DNA of 42,494 bases, taken from Candidatus Zixiibacteriota bacterium (GTDB taxonomy: Bacteria; Zixibacteria; MSB-5A5; SM23-73-2). Where the stretch lies: assembly GCA_030615745.1 (NCBI GenBank), contig JAUWYR010000019.1, forward strand, positions 1-42,494, given 5' to 3'. The position numbers were made by a program, and so were the translations under genes. Below the pieces are notes generated by a model. That model did not search any database and was not told the DNA's origin. It was given only the letters and a program-made list of their open reading frames with translations. Below, in pieces: positions 1-7,291 of the stretch; the first letter of the stretch is position 1; each line of letters begins with the position of its first letter.

Positions 1-359
1 GCATAACCAACAGCGGTCAGCTGAGTCCTCGGCGAAAGCTCCGCATCTCCTCCAACCTTTATCCCTAACCAGTACAAAGCATTAAAGGGCAAATTGATGG
101 GAGTCGATTCACCCAATTTCACATTGAAAAGACCATTGGTCACCGTAACTGACTTGGTCTTATCCCATAAGGTACTTCCTCCTACTGAAGCGGTGTAAAT
201 TCTGAACCTTATGGAATAATCTCCATTCGGAACCGGGCTCCCCCCAGGAGTGGTCAACATCCCCTGATAATTGATGATCTTAGGAAAACTCACAGGAGCA
301 TAAGCTAACAAATATAACAATAAAAATAATGCGACAAATAAAAGAATTACTTTTTTCAC
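1..359 (-). CDS. Secreted protein, N-terminal part of an S74-type surface protein (cut by window edge)
   Basis: A GTG start at 359 is preceded by a strong AAGGAGG site and opens a frame that runs off the left edge (119 codons seen). Residues 1-20 form a hydrophobic signal peptide. The rest (KIINYQGMLTTPGG... then LYWLGIKVGGDAELSPRTQL) matches, position for position, the region after the signal peptide in the S74 surface protein at 28103. This N-terminal module often precedes head repeats and an endosialidase-chaperone end in exported proteins. The C-terminal type cannot be known here. It may share a transcript with the sorting-domain protein upstream at 528-1103, since only a hairpin-bearing 168-bp gap separates them. 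Confidence 0.8.
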   Translation of the reverse strand, partial: MKKVILLFVALFLLLYLLAYAPVSFPKIINYQGMLTTPGGSPVPNGDYSIRFRIYTASVGGSTLWDKTKSVTVTNGLFNVKLGESTPINLPFNALYWLGIKVGGDAELSPRTQLTAVGY

Positions 360-427
360 TTTTCTATCCTCCTTCTTGTTTAGCTGTCAGAAGAAAGCTT
401 CCAACAGCACTTTTTATCTTTTCAGTT

Positions 428-488
428 CATTCGGGAATTAAAATTCCCGAATCATTGTCCTTTTGTGCGGGAAATTCAATTCCCGCAC
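428..488. repeat. Two palindromes with GGGAATT-type apical stems
   Basis: Positions 428-451 fold as ATTCGGGAATT/AATTCCCGAAT around a short A-rich loop. Positions 465-488 fold as GTGCGGGAATT/AATTCCCGCAC in the same way. The inner GGGAATT/AATTCCC pairing is shared and the outer base pairs differ on both arms. They sit between two minus-strand genes and lack a following T-run, so they are not typical terminators. Confidence 0.7.
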
Positions 489-527
489 TAACCAAAAACT
501 TCTAAAAAATCCGCTGAATCTGGTGAC

Positions 528-1103
528 CTACTTCAACAAAAGCATCTTCTTACACTTCACAAAATCGGTAGCCTGAATCCGATAAAAATAAACACCTGAT
601 GCCACATCAAAACCTTTATCATCTTTTCCATTCCAGACAACTTTCTTAAATCCCGCTCTCTCCATCTCATCTCTCAAAACTCTCACTTTCTGCCCTAAGA
701 TATTATATACCACGATACTCACATGACTTTGTTCAGGCAAAGCATATTCTATTACCGTATGAGGGTTAAAAGGATTGGGGTAGTTCTGGGAGATGCTGAA
801 ATCCTCAGGCAAAACTACCTCCTCTTCTTCCTCCTCCACATCTGTTGTCACTACCCAGGGATTCCAAAAACCGGCATAGCTGTTATAAGTCCCAACATGT
901 GCTCCTGCCACCGACTGACCAACCGAGCCGCAAAGTTTGTAATTAGTAGAGGATGAGTAGATGTTCCCTCCAGCATTAACACTCCACCAGGGAATCGTAT
1001 CGCTCACAGCTGACGAAGGAACCTTCCCCTCTGAACCAAAGGCTAAGTTGAAGAATACAAAAATGGTAAAAGCCAAAAAAAGACAGAAAACTTTAAATCT
1101 CAC
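528..1103 (-). CDS. Secreted protein with type IX-like C-terminal sorting domain
   Basis: This 191-residue protein has a signal peptide at residues 1-23 (hydrophobic run ending LAFG). A middle segment carries a TNYKLCGSVGQSVAG motif, then comes a run of six glutamates, and a C-terminal domain starts near residue 97. That domain has the SQNYPNPFNP signature, a VYNILGQKV strand and the GVYFYRI ending seen in FlgD-Ig/T9SS type A sorting domains. The protein is probably exported and anchored by a type IX-like route, but no secretion components are in the window. The start is GTG at 1103, behind a purine-rich GGAGAGGGGGTGAG site. The middle motif recurs in the dockerin protein at 31033 (ANYSLRISTGGQSSAG), which suggests a shared small domain. 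Function beyond export is unknown. Confidence 0.85.
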   Translation of the reverse strand: MRFKVFCLFLAFTIFVFFNLAFGSEGKVPSSAVSDTIPWWSVNAGGNIYSSSTNYKLCGSVGQSVAGAHVGTYNSYAGFWNPWVVTTDVEEEEEEVVLPEDFSISQNYPNPFNPHTVIEYALPEQSHVSIVVYNILGQKVRVLRDEMERAGFKKVVWNGKDDKGFDVASGVYFYRIQATDFVKCKKMLLLK

Positions 1104-1706
1104 TTATCTCACCCCCTCTCCTTTAAGAGGTTAAAATTTGAAAGATTTTAGCCCCAACTTGAAAAACTAATCTCGAATTTTCTCGATACACACCTCCTTT
1201 TTTGAAAAAAGTTAAAACTCTATATCATTAAGATGCTCCGCATATCTCTTAAGTCAAAAAAAGTTATATTTGAAATAACAGTAAAATACAAAGGGGGAGA
1301 TGTCAAGAAAATTCTTGTAGATTTCAAAAAAAACTATTTTAGAGCTGGATAAATTCCAGCTCCTATGAAATCCAGCCCCTATGAAATATAGAGGAGTTAC
1401 TCCGCCATAGGCGGGGCATTTAGCCCCGCAAAGATATTTTAAATAGTTGCGTCAGGAGCTCTACTCCCCTGGCCAGGCAGGCTGACGCTAAAAAAGTGTC
1501 AGGACTTCCACCGAAGGTGGATCCGCCTTTGGCGGAGAGGTCCTGACACAACACAGAAAAACGCAGGCTCACAAAGAACCTGCGTTTAAAAAATTACTTT
1601 TACTTACTTTGGTTGGTAATGGACACCTTGTCTATTACCAATAATTTGATTCTCTACAGTCACGGACAGGGTGTCCGTGACTATCAGCTAAAAATCTTTT
1701 ATCTTC
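1104..1706. repeat. Gene-free 600 bp holding a palindrome array
   Basis: No coding sequence is supported. Palindromes lie at 1342-1362 (GAGCTGGA/TCCAGCTC with an ATAAA-type loop), 1449-1488 (outer GCGTCAG/CTGACGC), 1496-1549 (outer GTGTCAGGAC/GTCCTGACAC enclosing CCACC-GAA-GGTGG and CCGCC-TTT-GGCGG), 1613-1641 (TTGGTAAT.../...ATTACCAA) and 1658-1682 (AGTCACGGACA/TGTCCGTGACT). The segment also contains a terminator-like hairpin at 1555-1587. The nested pair inside 1496-1549 would give a three-way junction if extruded. Confidence 0.75.
1555..1587 (-). terminator. Probable Rho-independent terminator of the korDABC-ndk-gltA operon
   Basis: AAACGCAGG and CCTGCGTTT form a 9-bp stem (1559-1587). 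On the minus strand it is followed by a run of five T. It lies about 120 bp downstream of gltA, the last gene of the operon. Confidence 0.6.
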
Positions 1707-2879
1707 CTACCTCTTATCTATAGGAATATATCTCTCTTCCAGAGGACCAACATAAACAGCACGAGGACGGAAAATTCTGTTTTCTGGAAGATATTCCAAG
1801 ACTCGAGCTACCCAGCCAGAAACCCTGCTCACAGCAAAGATAGGTGTGAACATCAAAACATCTATGCCCATTGCATAGTAGATAGTTCCGGAATAGAAAT
1901 CCACATTGGGGAAAATCCCTTTTTCTCCATAAGCAGCTATAACTTCTTCCTCGACTTTTTTTGCGATTTTGTAAAGATGACCCATTCCCTTCATCTCAGT
2001 TACCTTCTGAGAATATTGTCCTAAAACTTTAGCTCTCGGGTCATAAGCTTTGTAAACCCTGTGACCGAATCCCATTATCTTTTTTTTCTGGGAAACACAG
2101 TCTTTAACATACCTTACCGCATTCTCCTCATCCTTAAGCTTCAAAAGAAAAGCTAAAGCCCGCTCATTTGCTCCACCGTGCAAGGGTCCTTTCAAACTGC
2201 AAATCCCAGCGCACACTGAGGAATATAAATCGGTTAAGGAGGAATTAACCACCATACAGGTGAAGGTGGATGCGTTCATCCCATGATCCGCATGCAAAAT
2301 CAATGATACATCCATAACCTTCGCAGAGAAATCATCAGGCTTTTCTCCATTCATCATATAAAGGAAGTTAGCCGAATGGTCAAGTTCAGGGTCAGGCTCT
2401 ATTGGGGGTTCACCTTTTCTTATTCTTCCTATAGCTCCAGCAATGGTCGCCATCTGTGAGATGAGCTTTATACCGATCTCGGTATCATTCTTCGGAGTAA
2501 TCTCCTCAGCTTTCCTGTCAAAGCAACCTAAAACCGATACCCCAGTCCTCAAAGCAGACATCGGGTGAACCTCTTTGGGAATAGATTTAAGAACATCTAT
2601 GACCACCTCAGGAACTTTCCTGTATCCCACAAGCTTTTTTTTGAAATCGGAAAGCTCATCATCTTTAGGGAGCTTTCCGAACAACAAAAGATAAGAGGTC
2701 TCCTCAAAGCTCGAATGCTCAGCCAGATCGAAAATATTATATCCTCTATAGACCAGCCAACCTTTCTCACCATCCACATATCCTATTTTTGTCTCATTGG
2801 TAATAGCTCCTTCCAAGCCTCTTCCCAGCTCGATTTTGGTTGGCCACTCTATTTTTCCAGTATATTTTGGTGCTGCCAT
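1707..2879 (-). CDS. gltA: Citrate synthase
   Basis: Condenses oxaloacetate and acetyl-CoA to citrate in the cytoplasm. Its 390 residues match the family length. The active-site signatures are intact: GPLHGGANE with His234, MGFGHRVYKAYDPRA with His273, and NVDFYSG with Asp327. ILHADHGMNAST at 194-205 is the typical helix before the active site. It is a Si-type citrate synthase and not the unrelated Re-type enzyme. It is the last gene of a unit that also encodes a 2-oxoglutarate-type ferredoxin oxidoreductase and Ndk, 69 bp after ndk. That pairing suits a TCA segment making glutamate precursors, or a cycle able to run in either direction. Direction cannot be told from sequence. Confidence 0.96.
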   Translation of the reverse strand: MAAPKYTGKIEWPTKIELGRGLEGAITNETKIGYVDGEKGWLVYRGYNIFDLAEHSSFEETSYLLLFGKLPKDDELSDFKKKLVGYRKVPEVVIDVLKSIPKEVHPMSALRTGVSVLGCFDRKAEEITPKNDTEIGIKLISQMATIAGAIGRIRKGEPPIEPDPELDHSANFLYMMNGEKPDDFSAKVMDVSLILHADHGMNASTFTCMVVNSSLTDLYSSVCAGICSLKGPLHGGANERALAFLLKLKDEENAVRYVKDCVSQKKKIMGFGHRVYKAYDPRAKVLGQYSQKVTEMKGMGHLYKIAKKVEEEVIAAYGEKGIFPNVDFYSGTIYYAMGIDVLMFTPIFAVSRVSGWVARVLEYLPENRIFRPRAVYVGPLEERYIPIDKR

Positions 2880-2948
2880 ACCTTCCTCCTCATATTATGT
2901 GAAATTTTTCACTATCTTACACAAAAAATAACTCTTTTTTTCTTTTTG

Positions 2949-3356
2949 TCAATCCTTTTCTGGGAAAAAAAATAAAATCTCATCCTTAGCAGTTTTTGAA
3001 GAGTCTGAGGCATGACAGGAATTGCGTGTTACATCTAAGCCAAAATCGTATCTTATGCTTCCTTTTTTTGCAAAAGCTGGATCAGTAGCTCCCACCAGTT
3101 CCCTCAGATCTTTTATAGCACTCTCTTTCTCCAAAACCATAGCGACTATAAGTCCTGCGCAGACATATTCAACTAACTTCTCAAAAAAGTCCTTGCCTTT
3201 ATGGATTTTATAGAATTCTTCTGCCTGAGCTTTTCTCAATCTCACCATTTTCAAATTATTAATCTTAAATCCAGAATTTTCAACTTTTCGGATGACCTCA
3301 CCAATCAGATTCCTCTCAACTGCATCAGGTTTGATAAAAAAAAGTGTCTTTTCCAA
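2949..3356 (-). CDS. ndk: Nucleoside diphosphate kinase
   Basis: Transfers the gamma-phosphate between nucleoside triphosphates and diphosphates. The 135 residues are near the usual 135-155. FFIKPDAVERNLIGEVI is the standard N-terminal strand and helix. RNSCHASDS contains the phosphohistidine, His115; the usual NxxHGSDS reads N-SCHASDS here, with Ala for Gly. The start is TTG at 3356, behind AAGGTGAT, with no ATG nearby in frame. The gene lies 11 bp after korC and before gltA. Its placement with an enzyme set ending in succinyl-CoA synthetase chemistry suggests a role in GTP/ATP exchange, an inference only. Confidence 0.95.
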   Translation of the reverse strand: MEKTLFFIKPDAVERNLIGEVIRKVENSGFKINNLKMVRLRKAQAEEFYKIHKGKDFFEKLVEYVCAGLIVAMVLEKESAIKDLRELVGATDPAFAKKGSIRYDFGLDVTRNSCHASDSSKTAKDEILFFFPEKD

Positions 3357-3367
3357 ATGGAATCACC

Positions 3368-3958
3368 TTATTTTTTCTCTCTTGATCTTCGATTTCTTCT
3401 TTTTCTCGGGAGCCCAAAGCCTAATTCGAGGGCTTTAAGATTTAGCTCCTCTGTTCCTTTGGGAGCTCTCTTTTTGACTGCCTCTATTAAAGCCTTTTTG
3501 GAGACGATCTTGGTTAGAGCGCCGATGGTGCCTAAGGCTATGATATTAGCCACAATTGGTGTCTTCAGCTTCTCTTTGGCAATCTGAGTAAAAGGAAAAC
3601 CTAAAACCTCTCTTAATGGTAGTTGTGTAACCAAACTGGAGTCAATAATAAGTATTCCATCCTCCTTCAACGCAAGGCAGTATTGGTCGCATGCCTCTTG
3701 AGTCAAGGCTAAAAGGAGGTCTAATTTGGTGGTTTTTGGATAATAGATTTCACTTCTGCTCACAACTATATCCGATCTCGATGCCCCACCCCTCGCCTCT
3801 GGGCCATAGGATTGAGTCTGGGTTACATTTTTCCCATCATAAATCCCTATAGCCTCTGCCAAAACAGTTCCAACAAAGATCAGTCCCTGTCCCCCAGAGC
3901 CAGAGAGCCTTATCTCATAAATATCTTGAAACTCGGTATGCTTTATAACATGTTCCAT
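3368..3958 (-). CDS. korC: 2-oxoacid:ferredoxin oxidoreductase, gamma subunit (copy 1)
   Basis: The gamma subunit of a four-subunit 2-oxoglutarate (or related 2-oxoacid) ferredoxin oxidoreductase. The 196 residues show the family signature IRLSGSGGQGLIFVGTVLAEA near residue 16 and the QTQSYGPEARGGASRSDIVVS segment around residues 47-67. The last 20 residues are a basic tail (RKRRNRRSREKK) that is not part of the usual fold. The ATG at 3958 follows korB after 70 bp, the largest gap in this operon. The 193-residue protein at 15171 is a diverged paralogue. Substrate cannot be assigned from the gamma subunit, and the 2-oxoglutarate call rests on gltA in the operon. Confidence 0.93.
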   Translation of the reverse strand: MEHVIKHTEFQDIYEIRLSGSGGQGLIFVGTVLAEAIGIYDGKNVTQTQSYGPEARGGASRSDIVVSRSEIYYPKTTKLDLLLALTQEACDQYCLALKEDGILIIDSSLVTQLPLREVLGFPFTQIAKEKLKTPIVANIIALGTIGALTKIVSKKALIEAVKKRAPKGTEELNLKALELGFGLPRKRRNRRSREKK

Positions 3959-4028
3959 TTTCTTTAACAGGTTTTGAAACTATCCAGAGTTATGTGTGTA
4001 ACTTTTGTAAAAACCATCTTTTTTTAAA

Positions 4029-4859
4029 TTAACTTCTCCCCTGTGCTCTTGCTATCACTTTCTCATATTCTTCACAATATTCCGGGAATTCAATATCCCA
4101 TAAAACCCCGGTTAAAAATTTGTCCTTTAATTTCTCAGGAGACATTCTCTGGGCAGATTCAATTGAAACAGCGTGCTTCCTCTGCCACTTCATCATCTCA
4201 ACCGCAGAACCCTCTCGATTCAATCTTCCGTAGATAACAGGACAGTGACAGACAACCTCGACCAAGGAGAATCCTTTCTTAACTATGGCTTTTTCTATAA
4301 GCTTCTGCAATTGAATCACATGATAGGTAGTGCCGCGTGCCACGAAAACAGCACCGGAGCCCTTAGCTAAATCGCAAGGGTCAAATGGCCTCTCCACATT
4401 TCCAAAGGGCGCGGTGGTCCCATATTTTTCAAAAGGGGTACACGGTGAGTATTGACCACCGGTCATAGCATAAGTGTTGTTATTCAGCAAAATAGTGGTG
4501 ATATCGATGTTGCGTCTGGCAGTGTGAATAAAATGATTTCCTCCGATAGCCAACCCATCCCCATCACCGGTAATAACTATAACAGAAAGCTCAGGCTTGG
4601 CCATCTTTACCCCAGTAGCAAAAGCTAATGCTCTTCCATGAGTTGTATGTAAAGTATTAAAATCAGCATAGACCGGCATCCTGCTTGAACAGCCGATACC
4701 AGAGACCAAAGCTATTTGGTCTTTTCCTAATTTCAAATTATCTATGGCCCGTATAAGGGTGCCGAAGACTATTCCAATTCCACAACCCGAACACCATACA
4801 CTTGGAAACTTCTTTTTAGTTCGAAGATAGCGATAAGTGATTTTGGTCATCTGTTCCAT
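4029..4859 (-). CDS. korB: 2-oxoacid:ferredoxin oxidoreductase, beta subunit (copy 1, TPP-binding)
   Basis: This subunit binds thiamine diphosphate and carries electrons from the decarboxylated 2-oxoacid. The 276 residues include WCSGCGIG (Cys23, Cys26), SGIGCSSR, THGRALAFATG and the TPP/Mg motif GDGDGLAIGGNHFIHTARR beginning at residue 98, followed by LLNNNTYAMTGGQ. These features place it with KGOR/VOR-type beta subunits. It starts with ATG at 4859, one base after the TGA stop of korA, so the two are almost certainly translationally coupled. Confidence 0.95.
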   Translation of the reverse strand: MEQMTKITYRYLRTKKKFPSVWCSGCGIGIVFGTLIRAIDNLKLGKDQIALVSGIGCSSRMPVYADFNTLHTTHGRALAFATGVKMAKPELSVIVITGDGDGLAIGGNHFIHTARRNIDITTILLNNNTYAMTGGQYSPCTPFEKYGTTAPFGNVERPFDPCDLAKGSGAVFVARGTTYHVIQLQKLIEKAIVKKGFSLVEVVCHCPVIYGRLNREGSAVEMMKWQRKHAVSIESAQRMSPEKLKDKFLTGVLWDIEFPEYCEEYEKVIARAQGRS

Positions 4860-4860
4860 T

Positions 4861-6009
4861 TCATCTCACCTCCCTCAGGCGTTTGAAAATCTCATCAGGA
4901 GTTATAAGTTCTCCATCATAGCGGTTTAATCTCCTTATCCTGGCCCTACCGCAATTTGTCCTTAAAACCTCATTTACAAGCTGTCCCTGATTTAATTCCA
5001 CAACAAGAATTAACTCCAGCTTATCGGACATATGCTCCATATAAACGTCAGGAAAAGGCCAAACTGTTGTGGGTTGAATTAAACCCACCTTAATTCTTTT
5101 TTGTCTCGCTATCCTGATAGCTTGACGCGCAGACCGAGCAGCAGAGCCGTAGGCAAAAATAGCAGAGGTGGCATCCTCCATAAACTCCTCTTTTACCTGA
5201 ACAATATCGTTAATATTATGCTCTATTTTGTTTCTAAGTTTATCCAGCTTGTCTTTAATCTCCTGAGCTTTTGCAGTGGGAAATCCTAAGGGATCATGAG
5301 TTAACCCGGTGACATTGAACCGATACCCTTCCCCAAAGCTCGCCATAGGAGATATGAAATGAGGATTTATCTCAAAATGCTGATACCACTCAGGTGGAAC
5401 AGTTGGCTTCCATCGGTTGAACACCTTTATCTCCTCTGGTTGGGGAAGGGTTACCTTCTCCCTCATATGCCCGATCACCTCATCCATTAACAAAATAACA
5501 GGAGTCCTGTATTTCTCAGACAAATTGAATGCTCTTATTATGAGCTCGAAGCACTCCTTTACCGAAGAGACAGCTAAAGTGATTGAGTGGTAGTCACCGT
5601 GGGTCCCCCATCGCGCCTGCATGGTATCGGACTGGGAGACTTTTGTCGGAAGACCAGTGGAAGGACCACCCCTTTGAACATCAACTATCACACAGGGAAC
5701 CTCAGCTATATAGGCATATCCTATATTTTCCTGCATCAGGGAGAACCCGGGACCAGATGTAGCGGTCATCGCTTTAGCTCCAGCAAGTGAGGCACCAATA
5801 ACCGCAGAAATGCTTGCTATCTCATCCTCCATCTGGATAAATTTCCCACCATATTTCGGGAGATTCTTCGCCAGATACTCAGCGATCTCAGTTGAGGGAG
5901 TAATAGGGTAACCAGCAAAAAAGTTAAGACCAGCTGCCAATGCTCCTTGGGCACACGCTACATTCCCCTGTAAAAGTATCTCTTTTTTCTCCTTAACTTT
6001 CTCTTCCAA
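4861..6009 (-). CDS. korA: 2-oxoacid:ferredoxin oxidoreductase, alpha subunit (copy 1)
   Basis: The pyrimidine-binding alpha subunit of the 2-oxoacid oxidoreductase, 382 residues. It has FFAGYPITPSTEIAEYLA near residue 30, QMEDEIASISAVIGAS, TSGPGFSLMQENIGYA and VQRGGPSTGLPTK, all typical of KorA/VorA. LLMDEVIGHMRE belongs to the same family pattern. The start is TTG at 6009, preceded by GGAGAGAAG, one base after the korD stop. It ends with a plain TGA, which shows that TGA acts as stop in this genome. A second, diverged copy is at 16596-17753. Confidence 0.95.
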   Translation of the reverse strand: MEEKVKEKKEILLQGNVACAQGALAAGLNFFAGYPITPSTEIAEYLAKNLPKYGGKFIQMEDEIASISAVIGASLAGAKAMTATSGPGFSLMQENIGYAYIAEVPCVIVDVQRGGPSTGLPTKVSQSDTMQARWGTHGDYHSITLAVSSVKECFELIIRAFNLSEKYRTPVILLMDEVIGHMREKVTLPQPEEIKVFNRWKPTVPPEWYQHFEINPHFISPMASFGEGYRFNVTGLTHDPLGFPTAKAQEIKDKLDKLRNKIEHNINDIVQVKEEFMEDATSAIFAYGSAARSARQAIRIARQKRIKVGLIQPTTVWPFPDVYMEHMSDKLELILVVELNQGQLVNEVLRTNCGRARIRRLNRYDGELITPDEIFKRLREVR

Positions 6010-6010
6010 T

Positions 6011-6247
6011 TTAACTTCTCTCCTTTTTTTCTTTTTCTCTTACCGTTATGGCAAAATCTGGACATCTCAGCTCACATAACTTACACAATGTGCACTTTTC
6101 CGGATGAGCAAGAAAAGGAAGACCATCTTTTTTAAGACTCAGTGCGGAAGTGGGGCAGAAAGCGGAACAGATTCCACAACGTTTGCACCAAGCCTCAAAT
6201 ATGTGGACTTTCTCTTTTTTCTCTACTTCAAGTTTTTTTTCTGCCAT
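6011..6247 (-). CDS. korD: 2-oxoacid:ferredoxin oxidoreductase, delta subunit (2[4Fe-4S] ferredoxin, copy 1)
   Basis: A small 78-residue ferredoxin-like subunit that passes electrons from the TPP site to soluble ferredoxin. It has two CxxCxxCxxxCP motifs: CKRCGICSAFCP and CTLCKLCELRCP. It is first in the operon, its stop is one base before korA, and a TTGACT-N16-TATATA promoter lies upstream on the minus strand. Confidence 0.93.
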   Translation of the reverse strand: MAEKKLEVEKKEKVHIFEAWCKRCGICSAFCPTSALSLKKDGLPFLAHPEKCTLCKLCELRCPDFAITVREKEKKERS

Positions 6248-6273
6248 AACTTTAGTTTTTTCTTGTAGAAATA

Positions 6274-6320
6274 GCTTGACTTTGTGCCTATATATAGTAA
6301 ACTAACTTAAAAAGTCAAGT
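6274..6320. promoter_or_regulatory. Overlapping face-to-face promoters for korD (minus) and the ferredoxin-like gene (plus)
   Basis: On the minus strand, TTGACT (6318-6313) is 16 bp from TATATA (6296-6291), leading to korD. On the plus strand, TTGACT (6276-6281) is 16 bp from TAAACT (6298-6303), leading to the gene at 6375. The two -35 boxes lie in an inverted repeat CTTGACTTT (6275-6283) and AAAGTCAAG (6311-6319). That arrangement could be an operator or just two promoters sharing one spacer, which would make initiation mutually exclusive. Confidence 0.5.
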
Positions 6321-6374
6321 TTTTAGTTATACCTTCGTCTAAAATATACGGACAAATTAAGTTCTCCTTTAATT

Positions 6375-6902
6375 ATGAAAAAAAATAAAAAATCTAAGCT
6401 AATCTTAGTGGGTGAAGATTTTGTAGGAATAGTGGGGTTGGATGAAATATTTCAAAATCTTTTCGATGATGGAAGGGAACCTGATGGATTTTTGAAAAAT
6501 GAACTTTTATCACTTGCCAAAAAAAAGAATTATATCCCTTCAAAGGTAGAAGATGAATATAAAGAGGCGCTTTTGAGAGAATACAGGAATTTCTATCAGA
6601 AGAAAATGAAAGGCATAAAAGAGGAGGAGGGGAAAAAGCAAAAAGATTTTTATCAGGGGATACCCAGGGAAAGCATTCCCTGGTTTCCAACTGTATATGA
6701 GGAAAAATGCACAGGATGCAAGAAATGCTTTCTTATGTGTCCTACCAAGGTTTTTCTATGGGATGATAAAACCGAAAAGCCAAAAGTAATAAAACCTCTA
6801 AATTGTGTGGTTGGCTGCACCGGCTGTGCCCAGATATGTGAACCCCAAGCGATATCTTTTCCATCTAAGAAATTTTTGGATAATATTAAAAGATATAGAT
6901 AG
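6375..6902 (+). CDS. Two-cluster ferredoxin-like protein with helical N-terminal domain
   Basis: This 175-residue protein has a helical N-terminal part (residues 12-75: VGIVGLDEIFQNLF, then LLREYRNFYQKK) joined by a Lys/Glu-rich linker to a C-terminal iron-sulfur domain. The first Cys motif is CTGCKKCFLMCPTKVF near residue 113. The second is CVVGCTGCAQICEPQAISFP near residue 143, with an irregular spacing for its first cysteine. It is one of the few plus-strand genes and diverges from korD, sharing its promoter region. It is probably a redox carrier for the Kor or Hdr enzymes. I do not recognise a named family for the N-terminal part. Confidence 0.8.
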   Translation: MKKNKKSKLILVGEDFVGIVGLDEIFQNLFDDGREPDGFLKNELLSLAKKKNYIPSKVEDEYKEALLREYRNFYQKKMKGIKEEEGKKQKDFYQGIPRESIPWFPTVYEEKCTGCKKCFLMCPTKVFLWDDKTEKPKVIKPLNCVVGCTGCAQICEPQAISFPSKKFLDNIKRYR

Positions 6903-6949
6903 AGACTTTACTCAATAGTAAAAGATAGAATCAACTCCTCTGCTCTTTG

Positions 6950-6972
6950 TGGATGTTATCATCCACAATAGG
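6950..6972. repeat. Palindrome GTGGATG/CATCCAC
   Basis: A GTGGATG stem with a TTAT loop and CATCCAC lies just after the ferredoxin-like gene. A related partial palindrome (TGTAGAT-TTT-ATCATCCACA) is at 7229-7251. Both belong to the intergenic palindrome set described in the findings. Confidence 0.6.
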
Positions 6973-7023
6973 TCTTTTGCGTGAGGCATAAAAAACATCC
7001 CTTCTTGAGCCAAGAATATCCAG

Positions 7024-7054
7024 TGTTGTTGCTGTATTTCAAATACAGCAACAA
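7024..7054. terminator. Long perfect hairpin between convergent genes
   Basis: GTTGTTGCTGTATTT and AAATACAGCAACAAC form a perfect 15-bp stem with a one-base centre, between the plus-strand ferredoxin gene and the minus-strand zinc-ribbon gene. An A-run follows on the plus strand rather than a T-run, so termination is plausible for neither strand by the simple rule. Its sequence resembles the GCTGCATT palindromes at 27901-27996. Confidence 0.45.
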
Positions 7055-7065
7055 CAAAAAAAGGG

Positions 7066-7209
7066 TTATTTTTTCTGTTCCTTTATTCTCCTCACCGAAT
7101 TGGAACGACACTTGGGGCAGGTTCTTTCCTGGGGACCTGCCTTTGGGTCATAGGGAAGTTTAAACTCCTGCCCACATCTTAAACATTTGAAATTTGCTTC
7201 CTCAGCCAT
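7066..7209 (-). CDS. Small zinc-ribbon protein
   Basis: A 47-residue protein with the pattern CLRC near residue 9 and CPKC near residue 31, a typical four-cysteine zinc ribbon, followed by a basic C-terminus. It starts with ATG at 7209, preceded by AGGAAGAG. The gene is 82 bp downstream of the hdrA-mvhD gene on the same strand, so it is probably cotranscribed. Similar small ribbons often accompany Hdr-type gene sets. A role in metal handling or complex assembly is a guess. Confidence 0.72.
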   Translation of the reverse strand: MAEEANFKCLRCGQEFKLPYDPKAGPQERTCPKCRSNSVRRIKEQKK

Positions 7210-7291
7210 AAAATCTCTTCCTGCTCGTTGTAGATTTTATCATCCACAACAGATTTTCAAGGGTGAGGATACCCTTGACCAACCGAAGAAT

